A stretch of DNA of 64,000 nucleotides from positions 423,707 to 487,706 of the forward strand of contig NZ_JACJOT010000018.1 in the NCBI RefSeq assembly GCF_014695715.1, read 5' to 3'. Of this stretch, positions 55,345 to 63,902 are shown piece after piece (the first letter of the stretch is position 1; every line of letters starts with the position of its first letter). Origin of the DNA: Microcoleus sp. FACHB-68. GTDB lineage: Bacteria; Cyanobacteriota; Cyanobacteriia; Cyanobacteriales; Oscillatoriaceae. The position numbers and the translations under genes are program-made. The notes below the pieces were generated by a model. The model had not been told where the DNA came from, searched no databases, and saw only the letters and a list, made by a program, of their open reading frames with translations.

Positions 55345-56967
55345 TCAAGCACCCCGCCTTAACAAACGACTAAATATTTTCAATCGTTGGTCAAGCCAAG
55401 CAATTAAATCCAATTGATTGGAGAGAGAGCGCGGTGGGTCAGAAATTAGTGTATCCAGGGCAATCAACCGATTGAAATCTACCCGAACCGGCCCATTTCG
55501 CTGAGTGCGACCATCCCCCAGATAAAATTTCACACCGGCTTGCTGCATGATGTTAATAAATTCCTGGGCTAATATTCCATAACCAATCGTTGTCGGATGA
55601 ATGCCATCAAGAGAAAATAAACCGCCATTGGTGCGAACCGCTTCGCCGGCAACCATCTCTGAAGTAAAAAAGCGAGAATTCGGCACAGGTGAAAGCGCTT
55701 GAAGCTCAGCAGGAAGCTCATAGGGAGTCCACCATTCAGGTCTGGCTAAGGGGTCATCAATATAGCGCCGGTAAGCTAAGCGATCCATGATGCCAGCAAC
55801 ATCGAATAGATACCAATCCAGGCCGTCTTTGCGGGCACCACGTACCGCTTCCGTAATCGCTTCATTATATTGATCAATCGCACTATCAACCGCTCTCGCC
55901 TCCAGTTCAGTGATGCACGGGTGATCTTTCGGATTGAAATCTCGATCACTAATCCAGGGACGCGTATAGTGAGGGAAATATCGAGAACCCGGTGCCACCT
56001 TCTCGCCCACACCACGGGCAAGGGGGATAATCGTGACATGGGGAACGGTTGCCAGAATAACGTGCCGCGCCTTCATCTTTTTGACTTGGGCAACAACTTC
56101 GTCTAGCTCTTTTTTAAAGTGAATCGGATTCCAAACAGTAAACTGTTGTTTGCGATCCAAATCGTCATAACCATCTTGGCTCCACGCCACCTTCAGTTGA
56201 ATAACACTGCCCAAAGCATTGTTCGCGCCTAGAAAGATAATCAGCGTTTCAATGCCGTCGCCGGTGCCGGTTTCGTGGGTTCCGTCTTTGCCCAGTTCTG
56301 CTGCCGCTTCTAGGGGCGTGAGTGCCTTACCCTGAGTGTCCCGTGCTGAGTCCAAAACGTATAAGGCGGCGCGTTCGTTGGCATTCTCGACAATCTGGCG
56401 AAACAAATTATCTTTGGGTTCTTCGAGGAGTTGCCGGCAGATATCTGCGTTGCGCGAGAGAGTATCGCGCAAATCCCAGCCGTAAACTGCCAAGTTGTGG
56501 TTAATTCCTTTTTGGTTGGGGATGCGAGAACCGGGACCGCGTTCCCACCACTCTTCTACATCAGCCATATATTGATGTACTGAAAACACAGCACCGGCTA
56601 ATTCCCACCAGTCCAGCTTGTCGCCAAACTGTTGTTCTAACCGGCGAATCAGCGCTTCTATGTTAAAAGGCAATCCCCCCCAGCCGCTGTAGGGCAGTGG
56701 GTGACGGAATTTCTCGTCCCAGTCCATTTCCCAGGCAATGATGGCGGGGTAGGAGAGGTTTGTATTAAATATGGACCCACTTTGAAAGCCATGTGTTAGG
56801 GAGTCTCCAATTGTCACAAGCCGGTGTTGGGGGGTGCCTTCTCGATCAACTGAAACGGAAATGCCCAGGGTGGGATCTGTAACAGGTTGGCGCGGCTGTG
56901 CGCGGACAATGACCTCGTCAGGCGTTTTGTCATCGCGCATCTCATCAGTCATGATTCTGTTTGGCAT
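55345..56967 (-). CDS. Large SGNH/GDSL hydrolase
   Basis: A 540-residue protein. Block I is RLVTIGDSLTHGF with the nucleophile Ser (about residue 56). Block III is LIIFLGANNALG and block V is LDGIHPTTIGYG with the catalytic Asp and His near residue 470. Between the blocks there are about 300 residues of insertions, longer than typical GDSL esterases. There is no signal peptide at the N-terminus (PNRIMTDEMRDDKTPDEVIV). The substrate is unknown; an acyl-ester or polysaccharide ester is possible. Monocistronic. Confidence 0.85.
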   Translation of the reverse strand: MPNRIMTDEMRDDKTPDEVIVRAQPRQPVTDPTLGISVSVDREGTPQHRLVTIGDSLTHGFQSGSIFNTNLSYPAIIAWEMDWDEKFRHPLPYSGWGGLPFNIEALIRRLEQQFGDKLDWWELAGAVFSVHQYMADVEEWWERGPGSRIPNQKGINHNLAVYGWDLRDTLSRNADICRQLLEEPKDNLFRQIVENANERAALYVLDSARDTQGKALTPLEAAAELGKDGTHETGTGDGIETLIIFLGANNALGSVIQLKVAWSQDGYDDLDRKQQFTVWNPIHFKKELDEVVAQVKKMKARHVILATVPHVTIIPLARGVGEKVAPGSRYFPHYTRPWISDRDFNPKDHPCITELEARAVDSAIDQYNEAITEAVRGARKDGLDWYLFDVAGIMDRLAYRRYIDDPLARPEWWTPYELPAELQALSPVPNSRFFTSEMVAGEAVRTNGGLFSLDGIHPTTIGYGILAQEFINIMQQAGVKFYLGDGRTQRNGPVRVDFNRLIALDTLISDPPRSLSNQLDLIAWLDQRLKIFSRLLRRGA

Positions 56968-57747
56968 AGCGTCTCACCCAAAATGGCAAAAGTCGTTACG
57001 CCACAATTGACAAAAACTGCGACTATAAATCCGGAATTTTAGATTAAGTAATCTCAGTATTTTCCGCAATTTGTAAGGAAGTGTTAAGACCCGTGCGCTT
57101 AGCTTGCCGTCAATGAAGTTTAGGTCAAAGTGATTTGAATCAATTGAGGCGTTGACTGCCGGCACATTGCCCTAAATTGTTTAGCCTGCTTAATTAAGGT
57201 TTGGTTACTGATCTCATGGGTGATGATTCTGTGGCTTGAGGTGTCTCTTTAACCAAAAAAGTTACAGCAATAACGGGATCACTAGCAAAAACCACAAGCC
57301 GCAAATTCCGAATTAATTGTTAAGGATATCCGTATATTCCGCAGTTTGTAAAGAAATCTTAAGGGAGGGCGGTTGGCTCGCTACAGGCCGGTTTTGAAGT
57401 CAAAGCGAACCCAACGAATCGAGAAGTTGACTGCCGGTGTATCCCCATAAACTGCTTAAGTTGCTTACGTTAACGGTATGACTTCGGCTTTGGGATCGCA
57501 GATTATCACCCTATATTGGTATCAGAGGACACACTGGTAGCACACACTTATGTGTGAGTAATATTTTTGTTACAAAAAGCGGCGAGGCGTTCACCTTGAT
57601 TGAGCAAACACTGTTGGGATAAGCCTTGCCGTTAGTTGGTGAGATTGGAGTGCTTGTAAAAAAAATTCTTAGCCTTCACAAGTTCTTCACAGTTAAGTTC
57701 TAATCTTTTTATTAAAGCAGTTCAGTTCTAACCACTGGCTAGCATAC
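56968..57747. repeat. Spacer with a degenerate 275-bp-spaced duplication
   Basis: No gene was recognised in this 780-bp spacer. The segment 57057-57180 (GTATTTTCCGCAATTTGTAA at its start, GTTGACTGCCGG at 57151) recurs 275 bp later at 57332-57455 (GTATATTCCGCAGTTTGTAA at its start, GTTGACTGCCGG at 57426). The two are clearly related but diverged, with conserved spacing over about 120 bp and no net indel. Similarity is weaker outside. A small CACACACTTATGTGTG palindrome lies at 57543. The function is unknown. Confidence 0.65.
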
Positions 57748-57984
57748 ATGGAGGTGGAGAGGTTGCCCTATTCTTATTTACTTTTACTGACCATCGCCTT
57801 CTTAGCAGCCTGGGTTTATCTGCGAACCTCTAAAGACCTTTCTTTTACTCTCGCTGCCTTAACTGCCGTCGTGTGTTTCTTTTGGGGTTTTGCCTCAGCC
57901 CCTTGGATCGTTCAGTTACCCATCGTCGTGTTTCTAATGCGCTTAGAGCGATTCTATAACCCTAAAGAAGGCCGCCTCGGTTGA
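57748..57984 (+). CDS. Small membrane protein, unknown
   Basis: A 78-residue protein with two hydrophobic helices (about residues 9-25 and 35-63) and a charged C-terminus (LERFYNPKEGRLG). It starts at ATG 57748; within the first codons lies GAGGTGGAGAGG. No ribosome-binding site precedes it. No family was recognised. The pattern looks like a small thylakoid or cytoplasmic membrane protein. Confidence 0.6.
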   Translation: MEVERLPYSYLLLLTIAFLAAWVYLRTSKDLSFTLAALTAVVCFFWGFASAPWIVQLPIVVFLMRLERFYNPKEGRLG

Positions 57985-58098
57985 AAAAGACTTTCCCTAA
58001 AACATAAGTGACTTTCCAAAGCTTTTAGGGGTTAAGTACAGCACTCAGTTAATTTTTGGCTCAATCATTGCTCGATTTCTAAACTGGTTTAAAATATT

Positions 58099-58320
58099 AT
58101 GAACGCTTGTCCTTGCTGCTCCAACCAACTACTCCGCCACGCTCGTCATAATGGTGTTTACTGGTTTTGCTCCCACTGCTGGCAGGAAATGCCGGATCTC
58201 TCTTCAATGATTGCCAAGCGGAATCAGCGGGTACAGCAACTGGAGCGCTTAATTGATATCTATAGCGCAACTCCTGCCAAGAAAGAAGTGGCAGAGATCA
58301 AAGTAGCAGAAGTGGCTTAA
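58099..58320 (+). CDS. Small zinc-ribbon-like protein
   Basis: A 73-residue protein with two cysteine groups: ACPCC at residues 3-7 and FCSHCWQEMP (Cys 24 and 27). These form a treble-clef or zinc-ribbon type site. The rest is a helical, acidic C-terminal part (IYSATPAKKEVAEIKVAEVA). Its start ATG at 58099 is 114 bp after the previous gene on the same strand. Function unknown; nucleic-acid or protein binding is plausible. Confidence 0.6.
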   Translation: MNACPCCSNQLLRHARHNGVYWFCSHCWQEMPDLSSMIAKRNQRVQQLERLIDIYSATPAKKEVAEIKVAEVA

Positions 58321-58653
58321 GCAAGTGGCAAAATTTAGGGTTAGGTTTTAACAGCACTGCGTTTAATTTGAGCCTGAAATAATTGGCAAGCGAGTTCTGC
58401 TATAATTAAGGTGCAGCTTGCTTGCTAATTATTTAGGTTAGAGCCAGAAAAAGTTGCAAAGAAAACTTCCATTTTTTAATAATTTTTTTAGGTTTGCTAA
58501 CTCACCTCAAAATCAAGCAACCTGAGTTTTCCCTGAAAGGCCGTTTTCTATTTAATGGCTTGATCCGTGAGGCCCAATCAGCATCTAAGTAGTTAGACAA
58601 AAATAAAGTACACTAAGTAAAAATTTTTTAGAAAGACTCAAGAGGTTAAAATA
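58321..58653. other. 333-bp AT-rich spacer, nothing recognised
   Basis: The sequence is AT-rich and contains a TATAAT at 58398 with no matching -35 at the right distance. No hairpin with a T-tract or coding frame was recognised. It marks the boundary between the conserved genes and the transposon-rich end. Confidence 0.3.
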
Positions 58654-58794
58654 ATGTCATTACCCTCGTTAAGAGTATTTCTAACAGTAAAAGACGATAA
58701 AAACTTATGGCAATTGACAAAGACGGCCAACATCGCGAACAAAGTGAAAGACAGAGTGCAAGTGTTCATTGCTGATTTATTAAGTAAATATTAA
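58654..58794 (+). pseudogene. IS630-type transposase N-terminal fragment
   Basis: A 46-codon frame (SLPSLRVFLTVKDDKNLWQL, then KDRVQVFIADLLSKY) resembles the first helices of IS630-type transposases and stops at TAA. GAGG lies 8 bases before the ATG. It ends where an IS5 C-terminal fragment on the other strand begins, so the rest of the element was lost. Confidence 0.45.
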
Positions 58795-58901
58795 GTGGCT
58801 AATCGCTTGACCATGAGGTGAATCAAGGAACCATAAATCATCGCTTCGCTCACCTCTGAATATCCCTCGTAATCGTTACTCAATCGTCGAAATCGATTCA
58901 T
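58791..58901 (-). pseudogene. IS5-family transposase C-terminal fragment
   Basis: The minus-strand frame from ATG 58901 to TAA 58791 encodes MNRFRRLSNDYEGYSEVSEA, then MIYGSLIHLMVKRLAT. This matches the conserved C-terminal end of IS5-type transposases (R-RLSxDYExxxxxSExMIY). Upstream codons give TGFG, a worn form of TFGW. Only the last 40 residues remain. Confidence 0.6.
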
Positions 58902-58960
58902 CCCAAATCCGGTTATTATAGACTACATATACAGCCGTTAGAAAAAATTAGGAAAAACCG

Positions 58961-59068
58961 ATGCCCAAAAAAGCAGACCTATCCCATCATTTGGAGGTAA
59001 GTTAACTCAAGCAAAACTATCTCACGAGTCAAGACCCAGTAGAAGCTTTTGAGGTGCCACTGGGATAG
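58961..59068 (+). pseudogene. Transposase N-terminal remnant with nonsense codon
   Basis: MPKKADLSHHLEVS, a TAA, then LKQNYLTSQDPVEAFEVPLG and a TAG. The order and spacing resemble the N-terminus of a helix-turn-helix transposase of the IS630 type. Both stops lie where homologues continue. Confidence 0.4.
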
Positions 59069-59160
59069 ACGACAAAAAATCGTGCAATAGCCCTATGGCG
59101 TGTCATCAATTAGTTTGACTGGACTAGAACTATCGAGGGGAAGCTAAGCAGAGAAGACAG

Positions 59161-60028
59161 ATGATTCGACGTTACGCGCTGCGAAATGACCAATGGGAGC
59201 GAATAAAAGACTTACTGCCCAGACGAGAAGGAACGGTCGGAGTGACGCCTAAACACAATCGGTTATTTGTTGAGGCCGTTTTGTACCGCTATCGGGCAGG
59301 AATTCCCAGGAGAGACTTGCCGGAACGATTTGGAGATTTCCGAGTGATTCACACACGCTATGCCTTTGGCACGCTACGCGAACACCCGATGGTCAAGCAG
59401 TGGTGTGTGGGGCGGGTATTTCAGCACTTGGCAGAAGATGCAGACAACGAATATGCCATGATTGATCAGGGCCATTGTCCGCGCTCACCAGCATAGTGGG
59501 GGCGCAAAGGCGGGGAAGCACAGCGAGAAGCAATTGGTTACAGCAAAGGTGGATTAGGTACCAAGATTCAGGCGGCGGTAGATGCCTTAGGAAATCCTCT
59601 AAGTTTTCACCTCGCACCTGGGGACGCATGGGATGTAGATAGAGCTTGTCAGCTCTTGCCTGACCTCCTAGCTGACCTCCTAGCTGACACCCTGCTGCCT
59701 GATAAGGCACACGACGCGGATAGGCGGGTGATTGAGCTACTTGAGAGCAAAGGCAAGACAGCAGTGATTCCGCCAAAGCGTAACCGCTGCATACTGCGCG
59801 ATTACGACAAAGATTTATACCAGGCCCGCCACCTGATTGAAAACTTTTTTGCCAAGCTCAAGCAGTACCCTTGCAATCGCGACCCGCTATGATAAACGAG
59901 GTACCAACTTTTTAGGTGCGATTTATTTAGGCTGCTTCTGTGATTTGGTTGAATTGATGACACTCTTTAGAGCTGCTACCCAACACCAGTTATACGAATT
60001 CTTTGAAATTGTGCAACAAATGCGTTGA
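59161..60028 (+). pseudogene. IS5-family transposase, multiply frameshifted
   Basis: The first part, MIRRYALRNDQWERIKDLLP to about codon 100, is the DUF4096-like IS5 N-terminus (GIPRRDLPERFGDFRVIHTR). It is interrupted after GHCPRSPA by a stop. Reading continues in another frame with VRAHQHSGGAK and, after a further shift, GYSKGGLGTKIQAAVDALG. A tandem duplication of GACCTCCTAGCT occurs at about 59660. Another shift separates FAKLKQYP from ATRYDKRGTNFLGAIYLGC. The DDE domain is complete in pieces, but at least three frame changes prevent a functional protein. Confidence 0.85.
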
Positions 60029-60053
60029 GAGAAGTCAAGAGGGAGGATCGGCA

Positions 60054-60868
60054 ATGGCCGGAGTATCCAGACTGGAAATTACGGAAACGGCAGAAGAACT
60101 TAAACAAATACTAGCTCGTCAAAAAACTGCCACTGGAAAAGAAAGGGTTCAAGTATTATATCTACTTAAAACCGGCAATGCACCAACCCTTTCCCAAGCA
60201 GCTGTGATGATAGGTCGCCATCGGGTGACGGCCCAAAAATGGATACAGCAGTATCAAACAAGCCCAATAGAATCATTAATGGAGCAAAAACAGTCTTCTG
60301 CAAGACCCCGCGCTATCCCATCGTGTGCAGAAAAAGCGCTTGACCAAAAATTGCAGCACGAACAAGGATTCAATGATTATCAAGAAATTGTCGAGTGGTT
60401 GGAGAAAAGTTTGGGAATTAAAGCGAGATATAAAACAGCACATAAGCTAGTTTACTATCGCCTAAAAGCCTCACCCAGACTGACTCGCCCCCAAAGTATT
60501 AAGCAAGACAAAGCCGAGATCGAGGCTTTTAAAAAAACTTCGCAGTCAACTTAGCATGCTTCATTGGGTGGCGTTAAATTTATTATTGACCCCAGCTAAA
60601 ATTCGATGTTTCTGCGAAGATGAAACCCGAATTGGATTAAAGACGCTGACTGGAAGGAAAATTACAAAGAAAGGAATTAAACCATACGCCTTCGGCGGAG
60701 CGAAGCCCTAAGGAGCTGTGCAATGGCGATTCCAAGCAACCTATTTATATGGAATCGTAGAACCTTTAACGGTAGAAATTTCTTTTGGGAGTTTTCTCAC
60801 CTGAATACGTATTGTTTTCAAATCTTTTTGAATTTGATTTCTCAACAGGTTGCCGATTCTCTATTAAT
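60054..60868 (+). pseudogene. IS630-family transposase, frameshifted and truncated
   Basis: Starting at ATG 60054 (MAGVSRLEITETAEELKQIL) it encodes a helix-turn-helix N-terminus typical of IS630 (AAVMIGRHRVTAQKWIQQYQ) to about codon 165. A frameshift near 60540 is followed by CFCEDETRIGLKTLTGRKI, the first catalytic D region. The frame then carries a 27-nt insertion ending in TAA (60685-60711) and continues with GAVQWRFQATYLYGIVEP, ending at about 60868. The C-terminal catalytic parts are missing. Confidence 0.8.
60685..60711 (+). repeat. 27-nt palindromic insertion in the IS630 remnant
   Basis: The insertion reads TACGCCTTCGGCGG then AGCGAAGCCCTAA, with CTTCG and CGAAG forming a 5-bp stem. 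Removing exactly 27 nt restores IKP-GAVQW of the transposase. It resembles the small dispersed repeats (SDR) described in Nostoc. Confidence 0.6.
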
Positions 60869-60982
60869 ACCAATTTAAATGGGATTTAGGGCAGATATAG
60901 CATCCAGAATGAAGCAATAGCCAGTGATGGAAGCAATCACTTGAGGGGTTAACTGGGCTAAAAGTTGATCCACTTTGGTTTG

Positions 60983-61950
60983 TATAGCAACCGCCAGGGC
61001 GGTTAGGACGCTAGGTGTAGGACGTACTCCATCGCATCACGTAAACACTCAAACTGCTCGAGCTGCTTGCGAATTCGACTTTTGAGCCAAGACCAACATC
61101 GCTCAATCTTATTAAAGTCCGGTGAATAAGCAGGTAAGTACAACAACTGACAGCCGGCTTCGTGAATTAGTTGTTCAATGCGACCCCCTTTATCAAAGGT
61201 GGCATTATCCATGACCACTACCTGCCCCGGTTTCAGTAAAGGAATTAGGCAGCTTTCCAACCAAATCTCAAATACAACCCGATTACAGGCTCCTTCGACA
61301 GTAAACGGAGCCATCAGTTGTTCCTGACAAAGGGCTGCGATCATATTGACTCGCCCTTGTCGTCGTCAATACTTCAAGGCATGAAACCTTTGCCCTCTTG
61401 GGTTCCAGCCAAAACCGTAGTCTTCAAGGGTTGTCCATGCCTGCTTCATCCACATAAACAATCGTTTCATCCCCCCACTTAGCCAACTGCTCTATGAACG
61501 TTTGCCGTTTTGACTCATCCCGTTCGAGGTAGCCGTAGGTCTTTTTTTTCGTGTAAACCCAATTTTCTTCAGCGCTCTTGAGATTGTGCGCTCACTAATG
61601 TCACCCTGCCACAGTTGCGCCATCTCCACCTGGGTTTTGTCCCCATGAGTCTTGGCAAACGCCCGAAACTTCTCCCAGTCTGTGATTTTATGATTGTTAC
61701 CTGGGGGGCGGTTGGGCAATGCTTGAACATCTCCCGTTTGGGCTTTGCGTTTCAACCACAGGTTGATCGTATTGCGGCTGATATTGAACAGTTCACTCGC
61801 CTCCTGTTTCTTGAGTCCATCTAACTCGATGGCTTGGATCACTTTCTGACGGAAGTCGTAACTGTAGGGCTTAGGCATGATAGAGCAGACGATAGCGGGT
61901 CACGATGACATCTTTAGTCGGTAGTCCTAACCGCCTTGGCAGTTGCTATA
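60983..61950 (-). mobile_element. IS630-family element with 27-bp terminal inverted repeats
   Basis: The left end TATAGCAACCGCCAGGGCGG plus TTAGGAC (60983-61009) is the inverted complement, with three mismatches, of the right end (61924-61950). The ends begin and finish with TATA, in agreement with the TA target-site preference of IS630/Tc1 elements. The transposase inside is frameshifted. The right flank encodes an ISL3-type transposase, which the insertion interrupts or truncates. Confidence 0.85.
61003..61878 (-). pseudogene. IS630-family transposase inside the TIR-bounded element
   Basis: The N-terminal frame (61878 to 61492) begins MPKPYSYDFRQKVIQAIELD and contains the helix-turn-helix ISRNTINLWLKRKAQTG. 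After about 120 codons the frame breaks. FIEQLAKWGDETIVYVDEAG and GWNPRGQRFHALKY follow in other frames. The C-terminal frame (61344 to 61003) contains VVVMDNATFDKGG and YLPAYSPDFNKIERCW with the catalytic D and E. At least two frame changes and a TGA prevent expression as one protein. Confidence 0.85.
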
Positions 61951-62240
61951 AATAGCCTCTTCATAGCGTTGTGTGTAGGGTAGTTCCCAACGGACAAAAC
62001 TCAGCCGTTCAGTCCAATATCGTTGACAGAAAGTACAGTAAAACCAACGCCGGGGTATATGTAAATAAACTGATTGACTAAAACCTGGCAGATAGCGAAT
62101 CAATACGGGCCAAGTTTAATGCAATTTATCACTCGGATTATGACAGTGGGGACAATAACTCGTTTCCCCCAAAAATCGTAATTTCAAAAAAAATTGCTTC
62201 GGTTGTTGAGTAGAACTTTCAACAGTCAGGTTGGGTAGAT
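61951..62240 (-). pseudogene. ISL3-like transposase zinc-ribbon fragment
   Basis: On the minus strand one frame reads FLGETSYCPHCHNPSDKLH, a TAA, then TWPVLIRYLPGF, IPRRWFYCTFCQRYWTERLS and LPYTQRYEEAIY. The CPHC and CTFC pairs with the following FTE-like WTE segment match the N-terminal zinc ribbon of ISL3-type transposases. The frame ends at the IS630 terminal repeat. The TAA stands where a Gln would be expected. Confidence 0.65.
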
Positions 62241-62279
62241 TGATGAGGGTGTCAAGATGTTAAAGGGGTAACAAGAGAG

Positions 62280-63070
62280 CTAGGAAATAGAGCGGATAAT
62301 GGTTTCCGCCCTTATACCTCGCTGATAAAAACGGCGTTTATGGGAGGAATTACTGGTTAATTTTGCGAGCTGTAGGTGATATTGTTCCAAATTTTTCACC
62401 CATATTTCTCCATCTAACCCAACATCAAAGGTGCTGCCTCTTCGATAGATTCTCCCAGATTCTTTTGGACGACAGACATAGTTTTGTCCCTGATGCCTGT
62501 TGATTTCACTCCCTCGCAGGGTTGACTGTAAATAAGCCAGATACATCACCAAAATCATTGATTTTAATCGATCTCCTCTTAAAAGAGTGCTTTCGTTCGT
62601 TATAGCCCCCACTCTTACAGTCCCGGAACATTTCTATGCCTGACGGCAGCCTTCGTCAACAAGGCCCATTCTTCTTTTATGCGCTTGAATGACAACCGTT
62701 AAACTTTCCAGATTAGTCAAGATAAACTAAGGCCCTTTTTTGGTTTGACCTCGGTCGTTTCTTTTCCATTTCGCTGCCAGAGCAAATCCTGAGACTGGGC
62801 CAGTTTTCCGAATTCTTTTTCCTTGATAGTATAATGAAACTCCCGGGTTAATTGGTAACTCATCCAATCGCTGCCAAATTTGATTTTCGACTTCTAGACA
62901 ACTCTTCTTTTTTGACCTTAAACAAAATCCGACATTCCTTGCCTGTAGCCAAGTAGCTAAATTTAGAGAACAAAACTCTCGGTCTCCTAATCCCACTATT
63001 TGATAATCTTTGAATCTTTCTAAAACTGGGGAGAGGACACTTTCTTGTTCCTCCTGGTTACAATTGCCTA
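62280..63070 (-). pseudogene. IS4-family transposase remnant
   Basis: The upstream part (62996 to 62727) reads GLGDREFCSLNLATWLQARN, KKSCLEVENQIWQRLDELPI and VSLYYQGKRIRKTGPVSGFA, the IS4 second-D block and following strand. The lower part (62612 to 62280) reads LVMYLAYLQSTLRGSEINRH and RRGSTFDVGLDGEIWVKNLE. Between them, in another frame, the E-block EMFRDCKSGGYNE can be read. Upstream of 62996 the frame continues with SPVLERFKDYQIV. Frameshifts at about 62610-62730 and earlier make it a pseudogene. Confidence 0.75.
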
Positions 63071-63364
63071 AGTATCGTTATGTACAACTTCTGGTTCGGC
63101 TTTTTTGGCACCGAGTTCTCTAGCCAATAAGTGATGATGGGCCACAATAAGCTCCTGAGTGTTAATCTGGGTAAATCTAAGAATCTTTGTATCTTTCTGC
63201 GTCTTCCTTCACAAGTTATCTACGGCGGAAACACTTGAGCTATTGTTTATAGTTTGACTTCGTTTTTGACTTGAATAATGTTAATTAGAATCTGTAGTAT
63301 GAGGAACTGAGGGCGGCCCAGTTGCTTCTCTAGATGCTCGTGCTAAAATTGGATTAGCATTTTT

Positions 63365-63902
63365 TTGATTTTTGGGTTTGCTTGTCACTATAGCCAACCC
63401 CTCTTTTTTTGTTTACCTAGCTCTCATCCTTTCTCTGTCAAGATTTCAGCTTCCTTGTTACCCCCCCCCAGGTCAAGATGAAAGTCCATAGCTAGTTGAG
63501 AAGTTTTATGTATCTCATTATACGAAATTCACCCAAAACCCAGAATAGCCTAAAGAAGTTAAATTACCTCAAGGAATAGAGAGCGAGTTTTTACCCCCCT
63601 ATTCGCCATAACTACAACCAGCTGAGAGATTATGGTTGTTAGTAGATTAACCCTTGGTGAACAAACATTTTGAAACCCTGGATGAATTAGAAGAGGTTTT
63701 AATAAGAATATGTTGTGTTCTTCAGGAAACGAAATAGGAGAGCAAAAATTTAATCAACTATCATTGGTTAAACACTGGTTGATTAATTAGTAGTTTACAT
63801 AAACCGGATTGGGCATCACTCTAGCAGACCCATCTGTTTTTTTTACTAACTAAGCTCTCATCCGTTCTGTGTCAAGGTTTCAACTTCCTTGTTCCCCCCA
63901 TG
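63365..63902. repeat. Two diverged direct repeats flanking an IS630 remnant
   Basis: The stretches 63365-63470 and 63806-63902 are similar, with shared words AGCTCTCATCC, TGTCAAG, TTTCA and CTTCCTTGTT followed by a run of C. The spacing is about 430 bp. They look like ends of one element copied twice, or a repeat pair that surrounds the IS630 fragment at 63561-63782. Confidence 0.55.
63561..63782 (+). pseudogene. IS630-family transposase C-terminal fragment with three nonsense codons
   Basis: One frame reads KLPQGIESEFLPPYSP, TAA, LQPAERLWLLVD, TAA, PLVNKHFETLDELEEVLIRI, CCVLQETK, TAG, and ESKNLINYHWLNTG. This is the C-terminal third of an IS630 transposase including PPYSPQLQPAER with its final catalytic Glu. 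The stops stand where Gln, Glu or similar residues are expected (CAA or GAA to TAA, GAG to TAG), which shows old decay. The upstream part is missing. Confidence 0.7.

Noticed and set aside
57541..57560. CACACACTTATGTGTG palindrome as operator
   Set aside because: The arms are too short and occur once only, so no regulator can be proposed.
59393..59776. 127-residue minus-strand frame in the IS5 region
   Set aside because: It is antisense to the decayed IS5 transposase and has no independent support.
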